DNA of 64,000 bases from Amphibalanus amphitrite (Eukaryota > Arthropoda > Thecostraca > Balanomorpha > Balanidae): contig NW_024882305.1 of the NCBI RefSeq assembly GCF_019059575.1, positions 236,001 to 300,000 of the forward strand, written 5' to 3'. A program made the position numbers and the translations under genes. A model generated the notes under the pieces. It was given only the letters and a program-made list of their open reading frames with translations. It did no database searches and was not told the origin of the DNA. Every line of letters begins with the position of its first letter. The stretch's first letter is position 1. Below are positions 19,079-30,100 of this stretch, in pieces.

Positions 19079-20740
19079 ACACATTGCATTATGTGCATCA
19101 ACACTTAACCCTTGCACGAGGGCCACAAAGCCCACTATAAAGCCCACAAGACACCATCTGAAATCAAAGCATGACAAATGATAGCATGTAGGCACCTGAC
19201 GGCTGACCTACTACATATAACCTACTGAACAAAACATACCACGGCACATATATCAATATGTATCTGCAGATAAAGTATGAATGCTAGGTTGATACCAAGG
19301 CTATTTAGTAGGTTGTAGGTATGCTGAAAGGATGAAAGATGGGTATTTTTTCAAAAAAATATCTGATCTACAGTTCATATGAACATGCAACATGGGGTTA
19401 GGTAAGGTTTGATTTTTGTTTTGTACCAGACTGGAAATAATACATGTTATGCCTAATATGTCCGGCATAGTGGCGGGATTGCGCCGAAAATTTCAGCGCA
19501 TGTCCGGCGTAGGTAACTTCGCATGCGCCGAATTCGGCGCATGGCGGCAGATGCCATAGCCTTGATATAGCCTTGATCGGTAGATGTGCACATGTGCTTT
19601 ATATAAAAAGGGTTTAATTTTTGCACAAATAGGTACCTAATTTTTGGCGCAAATTACACAGAAATTTCAGTGTCTGGGTACCCACCGGCCACCTTCCTGT
19701 CAAGTTGATACTTGACACACCATCCTGCTATCTGAGGCGGCCCAGGAACCAGCTCAGGCAATTCAAATTACAATGAAAGTCAACAGTCGTGCGGGAATTA
19801 CATCACTCCCCATTAAAATCTGATATCAAGTAATTAGTTAATGACGATAATCCCGCCAATCTTATGAAACACATCAACATTGACCTTTGATATTCCGAAA
19901 AGAAATACCCATAATGATTTAAAGCGAACGTGTTCTTACGCAGCTGTGACATAAACTGCGCATACGAAAAACACCAGCTAGGCCAATTGATGGCGAATAA
20001 ACCTGTTGATGAAGAAATACTTGTCTCCCATTGGTCTGTGAACACAATCTGCAGGAAACGCAGCTTAAACTACAGTAAAATTTTGCAGGAAATTCTGCAG
20101 AAAGTAAGAAAAATGCAATTTAAACATATTTAGCCAATGAGTCTGGCCAATCTGTTGATATATTCCGATAGATACTGAGCACGATCAGTCATTTTGAAAG
20201 AATTACGGTCCGACTCTCTTTATTTTTAAAGCAATGACGCATAATATGATTATTGAAAAATTGACAAATATATTTTCTTGGAGGGAAAAGTGGGACTAGC
20301 GTTAAGTTCAAAATCAAAATTAATACACTGATCGAGACCTCGCTTTCAAAAGCATATATCAGTGCATTTTCGCATCGAATCTCACTCAATCATGAACAAA
20401 CTTGGGCAAAAACAGCAAGATTGCCTGTTTTGTCAATTCACACATTTTCATATTTGGGGACAATTTTAAAGTTGATGGCCAATGTTTTCAAAGTCAACAT
20501 TTCCACAGGAAAAAATACAGCTATTTTTCTTCCAAATTCATTCATTTGTAGAGTCCGACTCTCTCTTGTTTTCTCGCAGTTTCCGTTGTGATTTGAGAGA
20601 AACGATCATGGGTATCATAAGCGTTTGGCTCACTTCAAGATCACAGAATTTGCACTTGCATTTTCTGCCGTGTGGAAGACCAGAGGGAGTCAACTAATTT
20701 ATGACAGAATGTGCTTAAAAAATGACTGGTGAATAATATC
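18900..20740. other. Intergenic, no gene recognised
   Basis: Contains the right part of the MITE above and a GCGCC-rich patch at 19455-19550 with several copies of GGCGCA/TGCGCC. No motif-bearing frame. Confidence 0.4.
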
Positions 20741-20744
20741 TTTT

Positions 20745-21440
20745 GTCAGTACGTTTATATACTTAGCTTCAAATTCAAATTCAGATTCGAAATTCATATT
20801 CGATGGAAAAAATGATAAAAACGGACCCCTTAGAATCTCACCAAATTTACACCAGCCACTCAGCATGACCTGGTCATCACAGAATAAAATTATCTAAGCT
20901 CGGCAAGCCCTGGGGGCTGAGATATTAGGGGTCAAAGTTCAAGGTCATTAAGGGCGGACCCCTCAGAATTACCTCAAAATTTGCACACAGATGCAAATTG
21001 ACATGCTGAGCACGATGGGCATAAAATCTAAGCCCGGCAAGCCCTGACCTAGAAGTTAGGTCAGGTCAAAGGTTGCAGCCACGTGGAGGTCACGTGACCC
21101 ATTTTAAAGCGGACCCCTCAGATTTTGATGAATTTTTGTGAACTGATACATCTAGACACCCTCATTAATATCCTAAATTATCTAAGTTCGGCAAGCTCTG
21201 GGGGCTGAGATATGAGGGGTCAAAGGTCAAGGTCATTTGAGAGCGGACCCCTTCAATTTTTGTTAAAACGTAAATCACCCCTCAACTTTGTCTTCTGAAT
21301 TTAATGGTAAAAATTTCTAAGCTCGGCAAGCCTTAGAAAAGCCAGAATGAGTATTTAGAAAACGAGCATTTGTATTCCAATATGGCTGACAGGTAGGTAT
21401 TGTGGCGCATCAATGACATAATTGACGCGTAAAATGTAAA
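20745..21440 (+). repeat. AGGTCA-rich repeat, copy 1
   Basis: An about 0.7 kb repeat, whose reverse complement lies at 33420-34140. It begins CGTTTATATACTTAGCTTCA, and contains several copies of a module with CTAAGCTCGGCAAGCCCTGG, GGGGCTGAGATAT, AGGGGTCAAAGTTCAAGGTC and GCGGACCCCT. It ends near GCATTTGTATTCCAATATGG and a palindrome-like ATTGACGCG. No coding sequence. Confidence 0.85.
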
Positions 21441-22780
21441 CAAACTGCATGCTTCCAAATGAAGCAATTCCTTTACAAATCGATCGATTTTACTATTTCC
21501 TTCATAGATAGTGGCCGTTTAATGTCTATTGATGGATTACGAGTCTACGACCTCATACCTATCTTCATAACGGGCCAGTGACCCCTGATATAAGCCCTTG
21601 GTGGATGAATGACCTCTAACCTTTTCTAGTACCTACAGGTCACACACATTCGACCTATCCCCGAAGATCGCTAACCATAGGTGTCACTTCAACTTGAGCT
21701 CTCACATCTCCTAACTCAGATCTGACCTGAACTGAGATGAATGACGCGTCACGGGCCTCTGACCTCCGTCATGTGGGTCATTGACCTTTGACGTACCCAG
21801 AAAGGAATCACTTACCTGACATGTTAAAAGGACCAGTGACCTCTGATTTGTCTGAACTCTCGCCCGTGTGCGGTGTGCGGGTGAAGGTGCCGGAGGTACG
21901 TTGGAACCCCGCCCGCCGCCGTTCGGGCCCCTGATGGGAGTTAGAGCTTCGCGGAAAAACGAGTGTATTGCGAGCGTTACGAGTTATCTTAGGATAACCA
22001 GTTTTAGTCCTGGGTCAGTGACCTCAGTTGACCTCGTATGACCTGCACACCAATATGACCTGCTTTCACATACGTCACAGACATTATTCCATAAAGATGA
22101 CTCAGTCGTTTTCATCTCATTGTCACTTTGTAGGTCGCACCATTTATTGATGAACCAAGTTAGATAACCCGACGACTTCACGTGAGGATACATAGTAACA
22201 TGTCACAATCGGCATTAAGCAGCCTCGCCTCGGCAAACACTGACGAATAGAAAACACTCCCCAGTCCCCACGCCTCCGCCAGTGATAATAAAGCCTACAA
22301 AACGTTAACTGGTCAACTCCGAGCAGTCGCGCAGCACTAGTCAATCAATGAGTACATTGCGACGCCGTCAACATGGGCGGGTCCCGTGGTGGACAGTGTC
22401 AAGTCGTGCTTAGCTACGATACGTAACATAAGATACGGCCGCGCCCGTACAGATCACCCGCGCCGTACGGCCCCAAACACGACCAAACACTGGCGGCGGT
22501 ACACGGGCTCGCTCGGACCGCTCCAGTCGCTGCTGGGTGACTGAAGTCACTTCAAGCTGAGCTCAACACAGCAGAGATCCCACCTGAGCGTCCGGCGGCG
22601 ACGGCGAGGTGCCGTCTCACCGGGCTGGCCAGCAGACTGAGGCAGCTGGCGCACGGCAGCGTACCGTGCTCATATTGCGCCGGCACCACGCCGATGGCAC
22701 CTCGCAACACGAGCTGAACAGCTCCGTCCGGTACTCGAGCACCTTGCGGCTGTCGCGGTAGCGTTTGAACACATTAAGTG
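21440..22780. other. GGTCA-rich intergenic DNA and an unassigned open stretch
   Basis: 21540-22150 carries many TGACCT/AGGTCA words and, at about 21920, a copy of the GAGCTTCGCGGAAAAACGAG start also seen at 35290 and 57480. On the minus strand at about 22630-22790 an open stretch (NVFKRYRDSRKVLEYRTELF) directly follows a LINE tail; it looks protein-like but is too short to assign. Confidence 0.35.
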
Positions 22781-22789
22781 GGTTCATGT

Positions 22790-22793
22790 CCTC

Positions 22794-22825
<32 letters not shown>

Positions 22826-23410
22826 CCCTCCAGCCCTAGGGCGTATCCTGCCGGCTCTGGAGGGGGACGAAGGCGGCACCCAGGGCCGCTACTGCGTCGA
22901 TGCTGCGCAGGTCCTCGTGGGTCGGGTGTATAGTTCCGAGCACTCGGAACCGGCAGTTGCACCAGGGCGGGACACCGCATCAGCGCGTGGGCCGAGGTGT
23001 CTGCTTCCTCACGACAGAGCCCACACCGGCAGTTGGCGATACCAGCCGTCGGGCCAGGCCGCTCTGGTCCTCGCACGCGCCAGCCTTGCCGCTGCTCTCT
23101 GGATCGTTCTGGTGTCCAGTGGTGTGTGTCTGAGTTCTGGTCCAGGGCGGAGGTCTCCTCCGCCAGGGTGTCTGCCCTCTCATTTCCAGGAAGGCCGCAA
23201 TGCGAGGGGACCCACTGGAGGTGAATGGGTCGTCCCGCGGACGACGGCGGCTGGTTGTACGAGTGGTGCGCGGTGACGTGGTGGCCCCCGACGCCGGCCG
23301 CCGCCGCACAGCGTGCGACAGGATGTTGTTGCCTGTTGGTGCCATACCTACTCCTGTGGCAAGCAACAGAATCAGAGCGTCAGCAGGGGCGCATGTGATC
23401 AACAACGCTG
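22790..23410 (-). mobile_element. Non-LTR retrotransposon 3' end: RNase H and CCHC tail
   Basis: The minus strand reads LQWVPSHCGLPGNERADTLA (RNase H-type motif with His, Gly-Asn and Ala-Asp), continuing in the same frame to CRCGLCREEADTSAHALMRC, a C-terminal zinc-knuckle-like motif, and ending in a GTT/AAC microsatellite (22795-22822). This is the 3' end of an I/R1-like ORF2. Upstream of about 23230 the frame is lost and the RT is absent, so it is 5'-truncated. Confidence 0.8.
22795..22822. repeat. TTG trinucleotide tail
   Basis: About nine TTG units; read on the minus strand as (AAC)n, they form the 3' tail of the LINE fragment above. Confidence 0.9.
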
Positions 23411-23551
23411 GATATTCGCATATTATTTCAACAGACAAAGAGAAAAACAGCACAGGAGAAGAATGAATAGCAACCATAGCAGCCCTTTCCCTGACGTCCA
23501 CACGCATGTAGTTGGATTCACCCTATCTGAAGGGTCAGGCCGCCAGCTCAC

Positions 23552-25259
23552 CTCGGTGGGCGGCTGGTGACTCGGTTTGGGCGGCGCGCCGGGCGCCGTC
23601 GGCAGCGGCGGTGGCGGTGGCTGCTGCTGCTGGGGCTGCGGCGGCGGCGTCGGTACCACTGTGTCCGAGTAGGTCTGGAAGCCGCCAGTGGGCGTGTGCA
23701 CCGCGCTGTGGTCACCTAGCCCGGCGCCATCATCGAGACGTGTAGGTACCTACTGCCGGCGAGAGCATGCCAATCAGCGTCATGATGGTTGTATGAGCAG
23801 TGGCGAAACGAAGCTTAAGTAATGAACAATACGGGGTCAGTTAATCAGGCCATATGAAACTCAGCAGAACTAGAATTTGCATTTCCCTACAAGATACAAA
23901 AATAAAACAGCTTTAAAACATAATTTTCATCAAAAGTCACTACAAACAGGTACACAAAACTACCATTAAATCGAACATCTCAACAAAACTCAGTTTAGAT
24001 GACTATATTGCGCTAAAAAATGACTATATTAGATTGACTATATGTACAGAGAGAAACGGGAGTCAGACACTCGACAGGGGACAGCGGCGGCTGCAGGACA
24101 GGGAACGGCAGCGCTCGCCGCTTGGTCAAATTAAACGTGTTCAAAATTGCGTAAGGTGACGTTCGTTTTTGCAGACGATACAAATAGCAAATAAGTAAAG
24201 TTGAGAATATGTAAGAGCAAGAACAGCATAAGTATGACATAAGACAGCCAGCTTTAACTTACTTTTGCGCCTTGAACTCCTTCATTATATCGAGGAAGTC
24301 GTTGTGGACCTGTGGGTTGTTCTGGAACTTGGACTTGACCTGGTTCTGGTAGGAGAGCACGTCTTCCACCTTGAGTCGGTGGTAGCTGGGCTGAACAGCG
24401 CCGGCATCGGCGTCGGCGGCGGCGGCTTCCCGTCGCTGTCGGCACCCATCACCATGGCGGCTGCCGTCATATTCGGCTGGTAGGCGATCGGCCCGGTCGT
24501 CTGCCTGACAGGAGGTACGGTACATACGGGTCGGAAGCGGTTAGAGGAGAAGACAGCGTCAGGTAGGGCGGTTGGGAGGACGAGGGTCGCTCGAACAGTG
24601 CAGGGTTCATGTTTCGGTTTTATCCGAATAAGCCATCGGTTCCGCAATTTGGCCAAAAAAGGTGCAGACAGAATGCATGAATATCCAGACATTCACCGGA
24701 TCAACCAGTTACATATCTGAGTCTGCTTCAACACTCAAGCAAAGCCGCATATCCCACAGCATTACGAAATAAGCATGAGTGTGGGATTGGGGCCCAGACC
24801 AACTAGGGACCACGTCCGATCCTTCAGTCTTGGGCGGGACTCTTTTCAGCGCGCTGACACTGTGAAGTAGCCGAGTCGGCCGCCGGGACTCACCTGGGGC
24901 GCAGAGGAGTGCGGCACCGGCCCAGCGGCGGTAGAGGCCGGTTCTTCGCTGGCGCCGGCAGAGTACTGCAACGAGCCACCGCCGCCTTCACTCTTCACCT
25001 AGAGGTTCTCGCCGTAGGCAGCGTGCACCGGATAGGCGCCGAGGCCCGCCGCCAGCGACCCATGCTGGTTCTACATGATGCCGTCTAAGGCGCCGTCAGC
25101 CGCGCCAGGCTCGGCTGGGCGGGCAGACTGGGCGACGAGAAGGGGCGGCTCGGCGGGAGAGCGGCGCACCGGCGGCACCACGCAAACCACGGCTGACGAA
25201 CCGTCACTACTCTCCGGCGACTCCTGGCGCTTCATCACATTCTCGACACGGCACAGAAA
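23552..25259 (-). pseudogene. SIN3A: Sin3-like co-repressor, N terminus and first half of PAH1 (probably broken)
   Basis: Three minus-strand exons with consistent phases. Exon 25259-24894: acceptor GCCCGCAG, start ATG at 25235 (MKRQESPESS, compare the MKR..QESP start of Sin3A), donor CAG|GTGAGT; 114 codons, with in-frame TAG at codons 55 (25073-25071) and 79 (25001-24999), both where CAG is plausible. Exon 24504-24263: [20 protein letters not shown] then [18 protein letters not shown], unmistakably the first half of the PAH1 domain, which binds short helices of transcription factors; donor GTAAGT. Exon 23705-23552: Pro/Gln-rich (PTPPPQPQQQQPPPPP), donor GTGAGC, matching the PAH1-PAH2 linker in character. 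The second half of PAH1 and all later Sin3 domains are absent down to 15 kb. Confidence 0.62.
23706..24256. other. Intron without the expected PAH1 second-half exon
   Basis: AT-rich. I searched by eye on the minus strand for the DTPGVI..LF.GHP..I..FN.FLP block that should complete PAH1 and did not find it. Confidence 0.5.
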
Positions 25260-25335
25260 CTGCGGGCACACGGACACATACCGACCACACGTCAGCCGTC
25301 CGGCGCCGCCGCTCTACCGACCACGGACTGCCGCA

Positions 25336-27145
25336 GGGCAGGGCAGGGCAGGGCAGGGCAGGGCAGGGCAGGGCAGGGCAGGGCAGGGCAGGGCAGGGCA
25401 GGGCAGGGCAGGGCAGGGCAGGGCAGGGCAGGGCAGGGCAGGGCAGGGCAGGGCAGGGCAGGGCAGGGCAGGGCAGGGCAGGGCAGGGCAGGGCAGGGCA
25501 GGGCAGGGCAGGGCAGGGCAGGGCAGGGCAGGGCAGGGCAGGGCAGGGCAGGGCAGGGCAGGGCAGGGCAGGGCAGGGCAGGGCAGGGCAGGGCAGGGCA
25601 GGGCAGGGCAGGGCAGGGCAGGGCAGGGCAGGGCAGGGCAGGGCAGGGCAGGGCAGGGCAGGGCAGGGCAGGGCAGGGCAGGGCAGGGCAGGGCAGGGCA
25701 GGGCAGGGCAGGGCAGGGCAGGGCAGGGCAGGGCAGGGCAGGGCAGGGCAGGGCAGGGCAGGGCAGGGCAGGGCAGGGCAGGGCAGGGCAGGGCAGGGCA
25801 GGGCAGGGCAGGGCAGGGCAGGGCAGGGCAGGGCAGGGCAGGGCAGGGCAGGGCAGGGCAGGGCAGGGCAGGGCAGGGCAGGGCAGGGCAGGGCAGGGCA
25901 GGGCAGGGCAGGGCAGGGCAGGGCAGGGCAGGGCAGGGCAGGGCAGGGCAGGGCAGGGCAGGGCAGGGCAGGGCAGGGCAGGGCAGGGCAGGGCAGGGCA
26001 GGGCAGGGCAGGGCAGGGCAGGGCAGGGCAGGGCAGGGCAGGGCAGGGCAGGGCAGGGCAGGGCAGGGCAGGGCAGGGCAGGGCAGGGCAGGGCAGGGCA
26101 GGGCAGGGCAGGGCAGGGCAGGGCAGGGCAGGGCAGGGCAGGGCAGGGCAGGGCAGGGCAGGGCAGGGCAGGGCAGGGCAGGGCAGGGCAGGGCAGGGCA
26201 GGGCAGGGCAGGGCAGGGCAGGGCAGGGCAGGGCAGGGCAGGGCAGGGCAGGGCAGGGCAGGGCAGGGCAGGGCAGGGCAGGGCAGGGCAGGGCAGGGCA
26301 GGGCAGGGCAGGGCAGGGCAGGGCAGGGCAGGGCAGGGCAGGGCAGGGCAGGGCAGGGCAGGGCAGGGCAGGGCAGGGCAGGGCAGGGCAGGGCAGGGCA
26401 GGGCAGGGCAGGGCAGGGCAGGGCAGGGCAGGGCAGGGCAGGGCAGGGCAGGGCAGGGCAGGGCAGGGCAGGGCAGGGCAGGGCAGGGCAGGGCAGGGCA
26501 GGGCAGGGCAGGGCAGGGCAGGGCAGGGCAGGGCAGGGCAGGGCAGGGCAGGGCAGGGCAGGGCAGGGCAGGGCAGGGCAGGGCAGGGCAGGGCAGGGCA
26601 GGGCAGGGCAGGGCAGGGCAGGGCAGGGCAGGGCAGGGCAGGGCAGGGCAGGGCAGGGCAGGGCAGGGCAGGGCAGGGCAGGGCAGGGCAGGGCAGGGCA
26701 GGGCAGGGCAGGGCAGGGCAGGGCAGGGCAGGGCAGGGCAGGGCAGGGCAGGGCAGGGCAGGGCAGGGCAGGGCAGGGCAGGGCAGGGCAGGGCAGGGCA
26801 GGGCAGGGCAGGGCAGGGCAGGGCAGGGCAGGGCAGGGCAGGGCAGGGCAGGGCAGGGCAGGGCAGGGCAGGGCAGGGCAGGGCAGGGCAGGGCAGGGCA
26901 GGGCAGGGCAGGGCAGGGCAGGGCAGGGCAGGGCAGGGCAGGGCAGGGCAGGGCAGGGCAGGGCAGGGCAGGGCAGGGCAGGGCAGGGCAGGGCAGGGCA
27001 GGGCAGGGCAGGGCAGGGCAGGGCAGGGCAGGGCAGGGCAGGGCAGGGCAGGGCAGGGCAGGGCAGGGCAGGGCAGGGCAGGGCAGGGCAGGGCAGGGCA
27101 GGGCAGGGCAGGGCAGGGCAGGGCAGGGCAGGGCAGGGCAGGGCA
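25336..27145. repeat. Perfect GGGCA pentamer array (about 362 copies)
   Basis: 1,810 bp of uninterrupted GGGCA. Because 5 is prime to 3, the six frames have no stops and give Ala-Gly-Gln-Gly-Arg or Pro-Cys-Pro-Ala-Leu repeats; these are by-products and not genes. GGG every five bases makes four-tract G-quadruplexes possible anywhere along the plus strand. The array begins about 75 bp upstream of the Sin3-like first visible exon. Confidence 0.98.
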
Positions 27146-30100
27146 TGCAGTGAGAGGCGGCGAGATGCAGTGAGAGACAGTGAGAAGCGGTGAGAGGCAG
27201 TGAGAGGCAGGGCATGAGGCGGTGAGAAGCAGTGAGCAAAGGAAGGCAGTCAGAGGCAGTGACAGGCGGTGAGAGGCAGTCAGTGAGCAGAGGCAGGCAG
27301 TCAGAGGCAGGAAAGGAGGCAGTGAGAGGCGGTGAGAGGCAGTGAGAGGCGGTGAGAGGCAGTCAGAGGCAGGAAAGGAGGCAGTGAGAGGCGGTGAGAG
27401 GCAGTGAGAGGCGGTGAGAGGCAGTGAGAGGCGATGGGAGGCAGTCAGTGAGCAGAGGTAGGCAGTCAGAGGCAGGGAAGGAGGCAGTGAGAAGAGGTGA
27501 GAGGCAGTGAGAGGCAGAGAGAGGCGACGAGAGGCGGTGAGAGGCAGTGAGAGGAGGTGAGAGGCAGTCCGTGAGCAGAGGAAGGCAGTGAGAGGCAGTG
27601 AGAGCCGAGAGGCGGTGAGAGGCAGTAGAGGCGATGAGAGGCAGTCAGTGAGCAGAGGTAGGCAGTCAGAGGCAGGGAAGGAGGCAGTGAGAAGAGGTGA
27701 GAGGCAGTGAGAGGCAGAGAGAGGCGACGAGAGGCGGTGAGAGGCAGTGAGAGGAGGTGAGAGGCAGTCCGTGAGCAGAGGAAGGCAGTGAGAGGCAGTG
27801 AGAGCCGAGAGGCGGTGAGAGGCAGTAGAGGCGATGAGAGGCAGTCAGTGAGCAGAGGTAGGCAGTCAGGAGGCAGTGAGAGGCAGGGCAGGAGGCAGTG
27901 AGAGGCAGTGAGAGGTGGTGAGAGGCAGTGACATGCAGTGAGAGGCGGTGAGAGGCGGTGAGAGGCGGTGGGAGGCGATGAGAGGTTGTGACATGCAGTA
28001 AGAGGCGGTGAGAGGCAGTAGAGGCGGTGAGAGGCAGTCAGTGAGCAGAGGCAGGCAGTCTGAGGCAGGGCAGGAGGCAGTGAGAGGCGGTGAGAGGCAG
28101 TGAGAGGCGGCGAGAGGTGGTGAGAGGTAGTGACATGCAGTGAGAGGCAGTGAGAGGCGGTGAAAAGCAGTGAGAGGCAGGGAGAAGAAGTGAGAGGCAG
28201 TGAGAGGCGGTGAGAGGCAGTGAGAGGCAGTAGAAGCGGTGAGAGGCAGTCAGTGAGCAGAGCCAGGCAGTCAGAGGCAGGGCAGGAGGCAGTGAGAGGC
28301 GGTGAGAGGCAGTGAGAGGTGGTGAGAGGTAGTAGAGGCGGCGAGAGGCAGTCAGTGAGCAGAGGCAGGCAGTCAGAGGCAGGGCAGGAGGCAATGAGAG
28401 GCGGTCAGAGGCAGTGAGAGGCGGCGAGAGGTGGTGAGAGGTAGTGACATGCAGTGAGAGGCGGTGAGAAGCAGTGAGAGGCAGTGAGAAGAAGTTAGAG
28501 GCAGTGAGAGGAAGTTAGAGGCAGTGAGAGGCGGCGAGAGGCAGTGAGAGGCAGTAGAAGCGGTGAGACGCAGTCAGTGAGCAGAGCCAGGCAGTCAGAG
28601 GCAGGGCAGGAGGCAGTGAGAGGCGGTGAGAGGCAGTGAGAGGCGGTGAGAGGCAGTGAGAGACAATGAGAGGCGGTGAGAGGCGGTGAGAGGAAGTAAG
28701 AGGCAGTGAGAGGCAGTAGAGGCGATGAGAGTCAGTCAGTGAGCAGAGGTAGGCAGTCAGAGGCAGGGCAGGAGGCAGTGAGAGGCAGTGAGAGGTGGTG
28801 AGAGGCAGTGACATGCAGTGAGAGGCGGTGAGAGGCGGTGAGAGGCAGTGGGAGGCGATGAGAGGTTGTGACATGCAGTAAGAGGCGGTGAGAGGCAGTA
28901 GAGGCGGTGAGAGGCAGTCAGTGAGCAGAGGAAGGCAGTCAGAGGCAGGACAGGAGGCAGTGAGAGGCAGCGAGAGGTGGTGAGAGGTAGTGGCATGCGG
29001 TGAGAGGCAGTAGAGGCGATGAGAGGCAGTCACTGAGCAGAGGTAGGCAGTCAGAGGCAGGGCAGGAGGCAGTGAGAGGCAGTGAGAGGTGGTGAGAGGC
29101 AGTGAGAGGTGGCGAGAGGTGGTGAGAGGCAGTGACATGCAGTGAGAGGCAGTGAGAGGCGGTGAGAGGCAGTGAGAGGCAGTAGAGGCGGTGAGAGGCA
29201 GTCAGTGAGCAGATTCAGGCAATCAGAAGCAGGGCAGGAGGCAGTGAGAGGCGGTGAGAGGCAGTGAGAGGTGGCGAGAGGTGGTGAGAGGTATTGACAT
29301 GCAGTGAGAGACAGTGAGAGGTGGTGAGAGGCAGTGACATGCAGTGAGAGGCGGTGAGAGGCGGTGAGAGGCGGCGAGAGGTGGTGAGAGGTAGTGACAT
29401 GCGGTGAGAGGCAGTAGAGGCGGTGAGAGGCAGTCAGTGAGCAGAGGCAGGCAGTCAGAGGCAGGGCAGGAGGCAGTGAGAGGCAGTGAGAGGTGGTGAG
29501 AGGCAGTGAGAGGCGGCGAGAGGTGGTGAGAGGCAGTGACATGCAGTGAGAGGCGGTGAGAGGCAGTGAGAGACAATGAGAGGCGGTGAGAGGCGGTGAG
29601 AGAAAGTAAGAGGCAGTGAGAGGCAGTGAGAGGCAGTGAGAGGCGGTGAGAGGCAGTGAGACAATGAGAGGCGGTGAGAGGCGGTTGGAAGCGGTGGGAG
29701 GCGGTGGGAGGCGGTGAGAGGCTGTGACATGCAGTGAGAGGCGGCGAGAGGCAGTGAGAGGCGTTGAGAGGAAGTCAGTGAGCAGAGGCAGGCAGTCAGA
29801 GGCAGGGAAGGAGGCAGTGAGAAGAGGTGAGAGGCAGTGAGAGGCGGCGAGAGGCAGAGAGAGGCGGCGAGAGGCAGTGACATGCAGTGAGAGACAGTGA
29901 GAGGCGGTGAGAGGCAGTGAGAGGCAATAGAGGCGGTGAGAGGCAGTCAGTGAGCAGATTCAGGCAGTCAGAAGCAGGGCAGGAGGCAGTGAGAGGCGGT
30001 GAGAGGCAGTGAGAGGCGGCGAGAGGTGGTGAGAGGTAGTGACATGCAGTGAGAGGCAGTGAGAGGTGGTGAGAGGCAGTGACATGCAGTGAGAGGCGGT

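Noticed and set aside
22144-22344. Minus-strand AARLLGVDQL, recalling a myosin motor helix
   Set aside because: Ten residues only; no other myosin motif nearby.
25075-27239. Open frames of 640-690 codons on both strands
   Set aside because: They are by-products of the GGGCA array, which has no stop codon in any frame.
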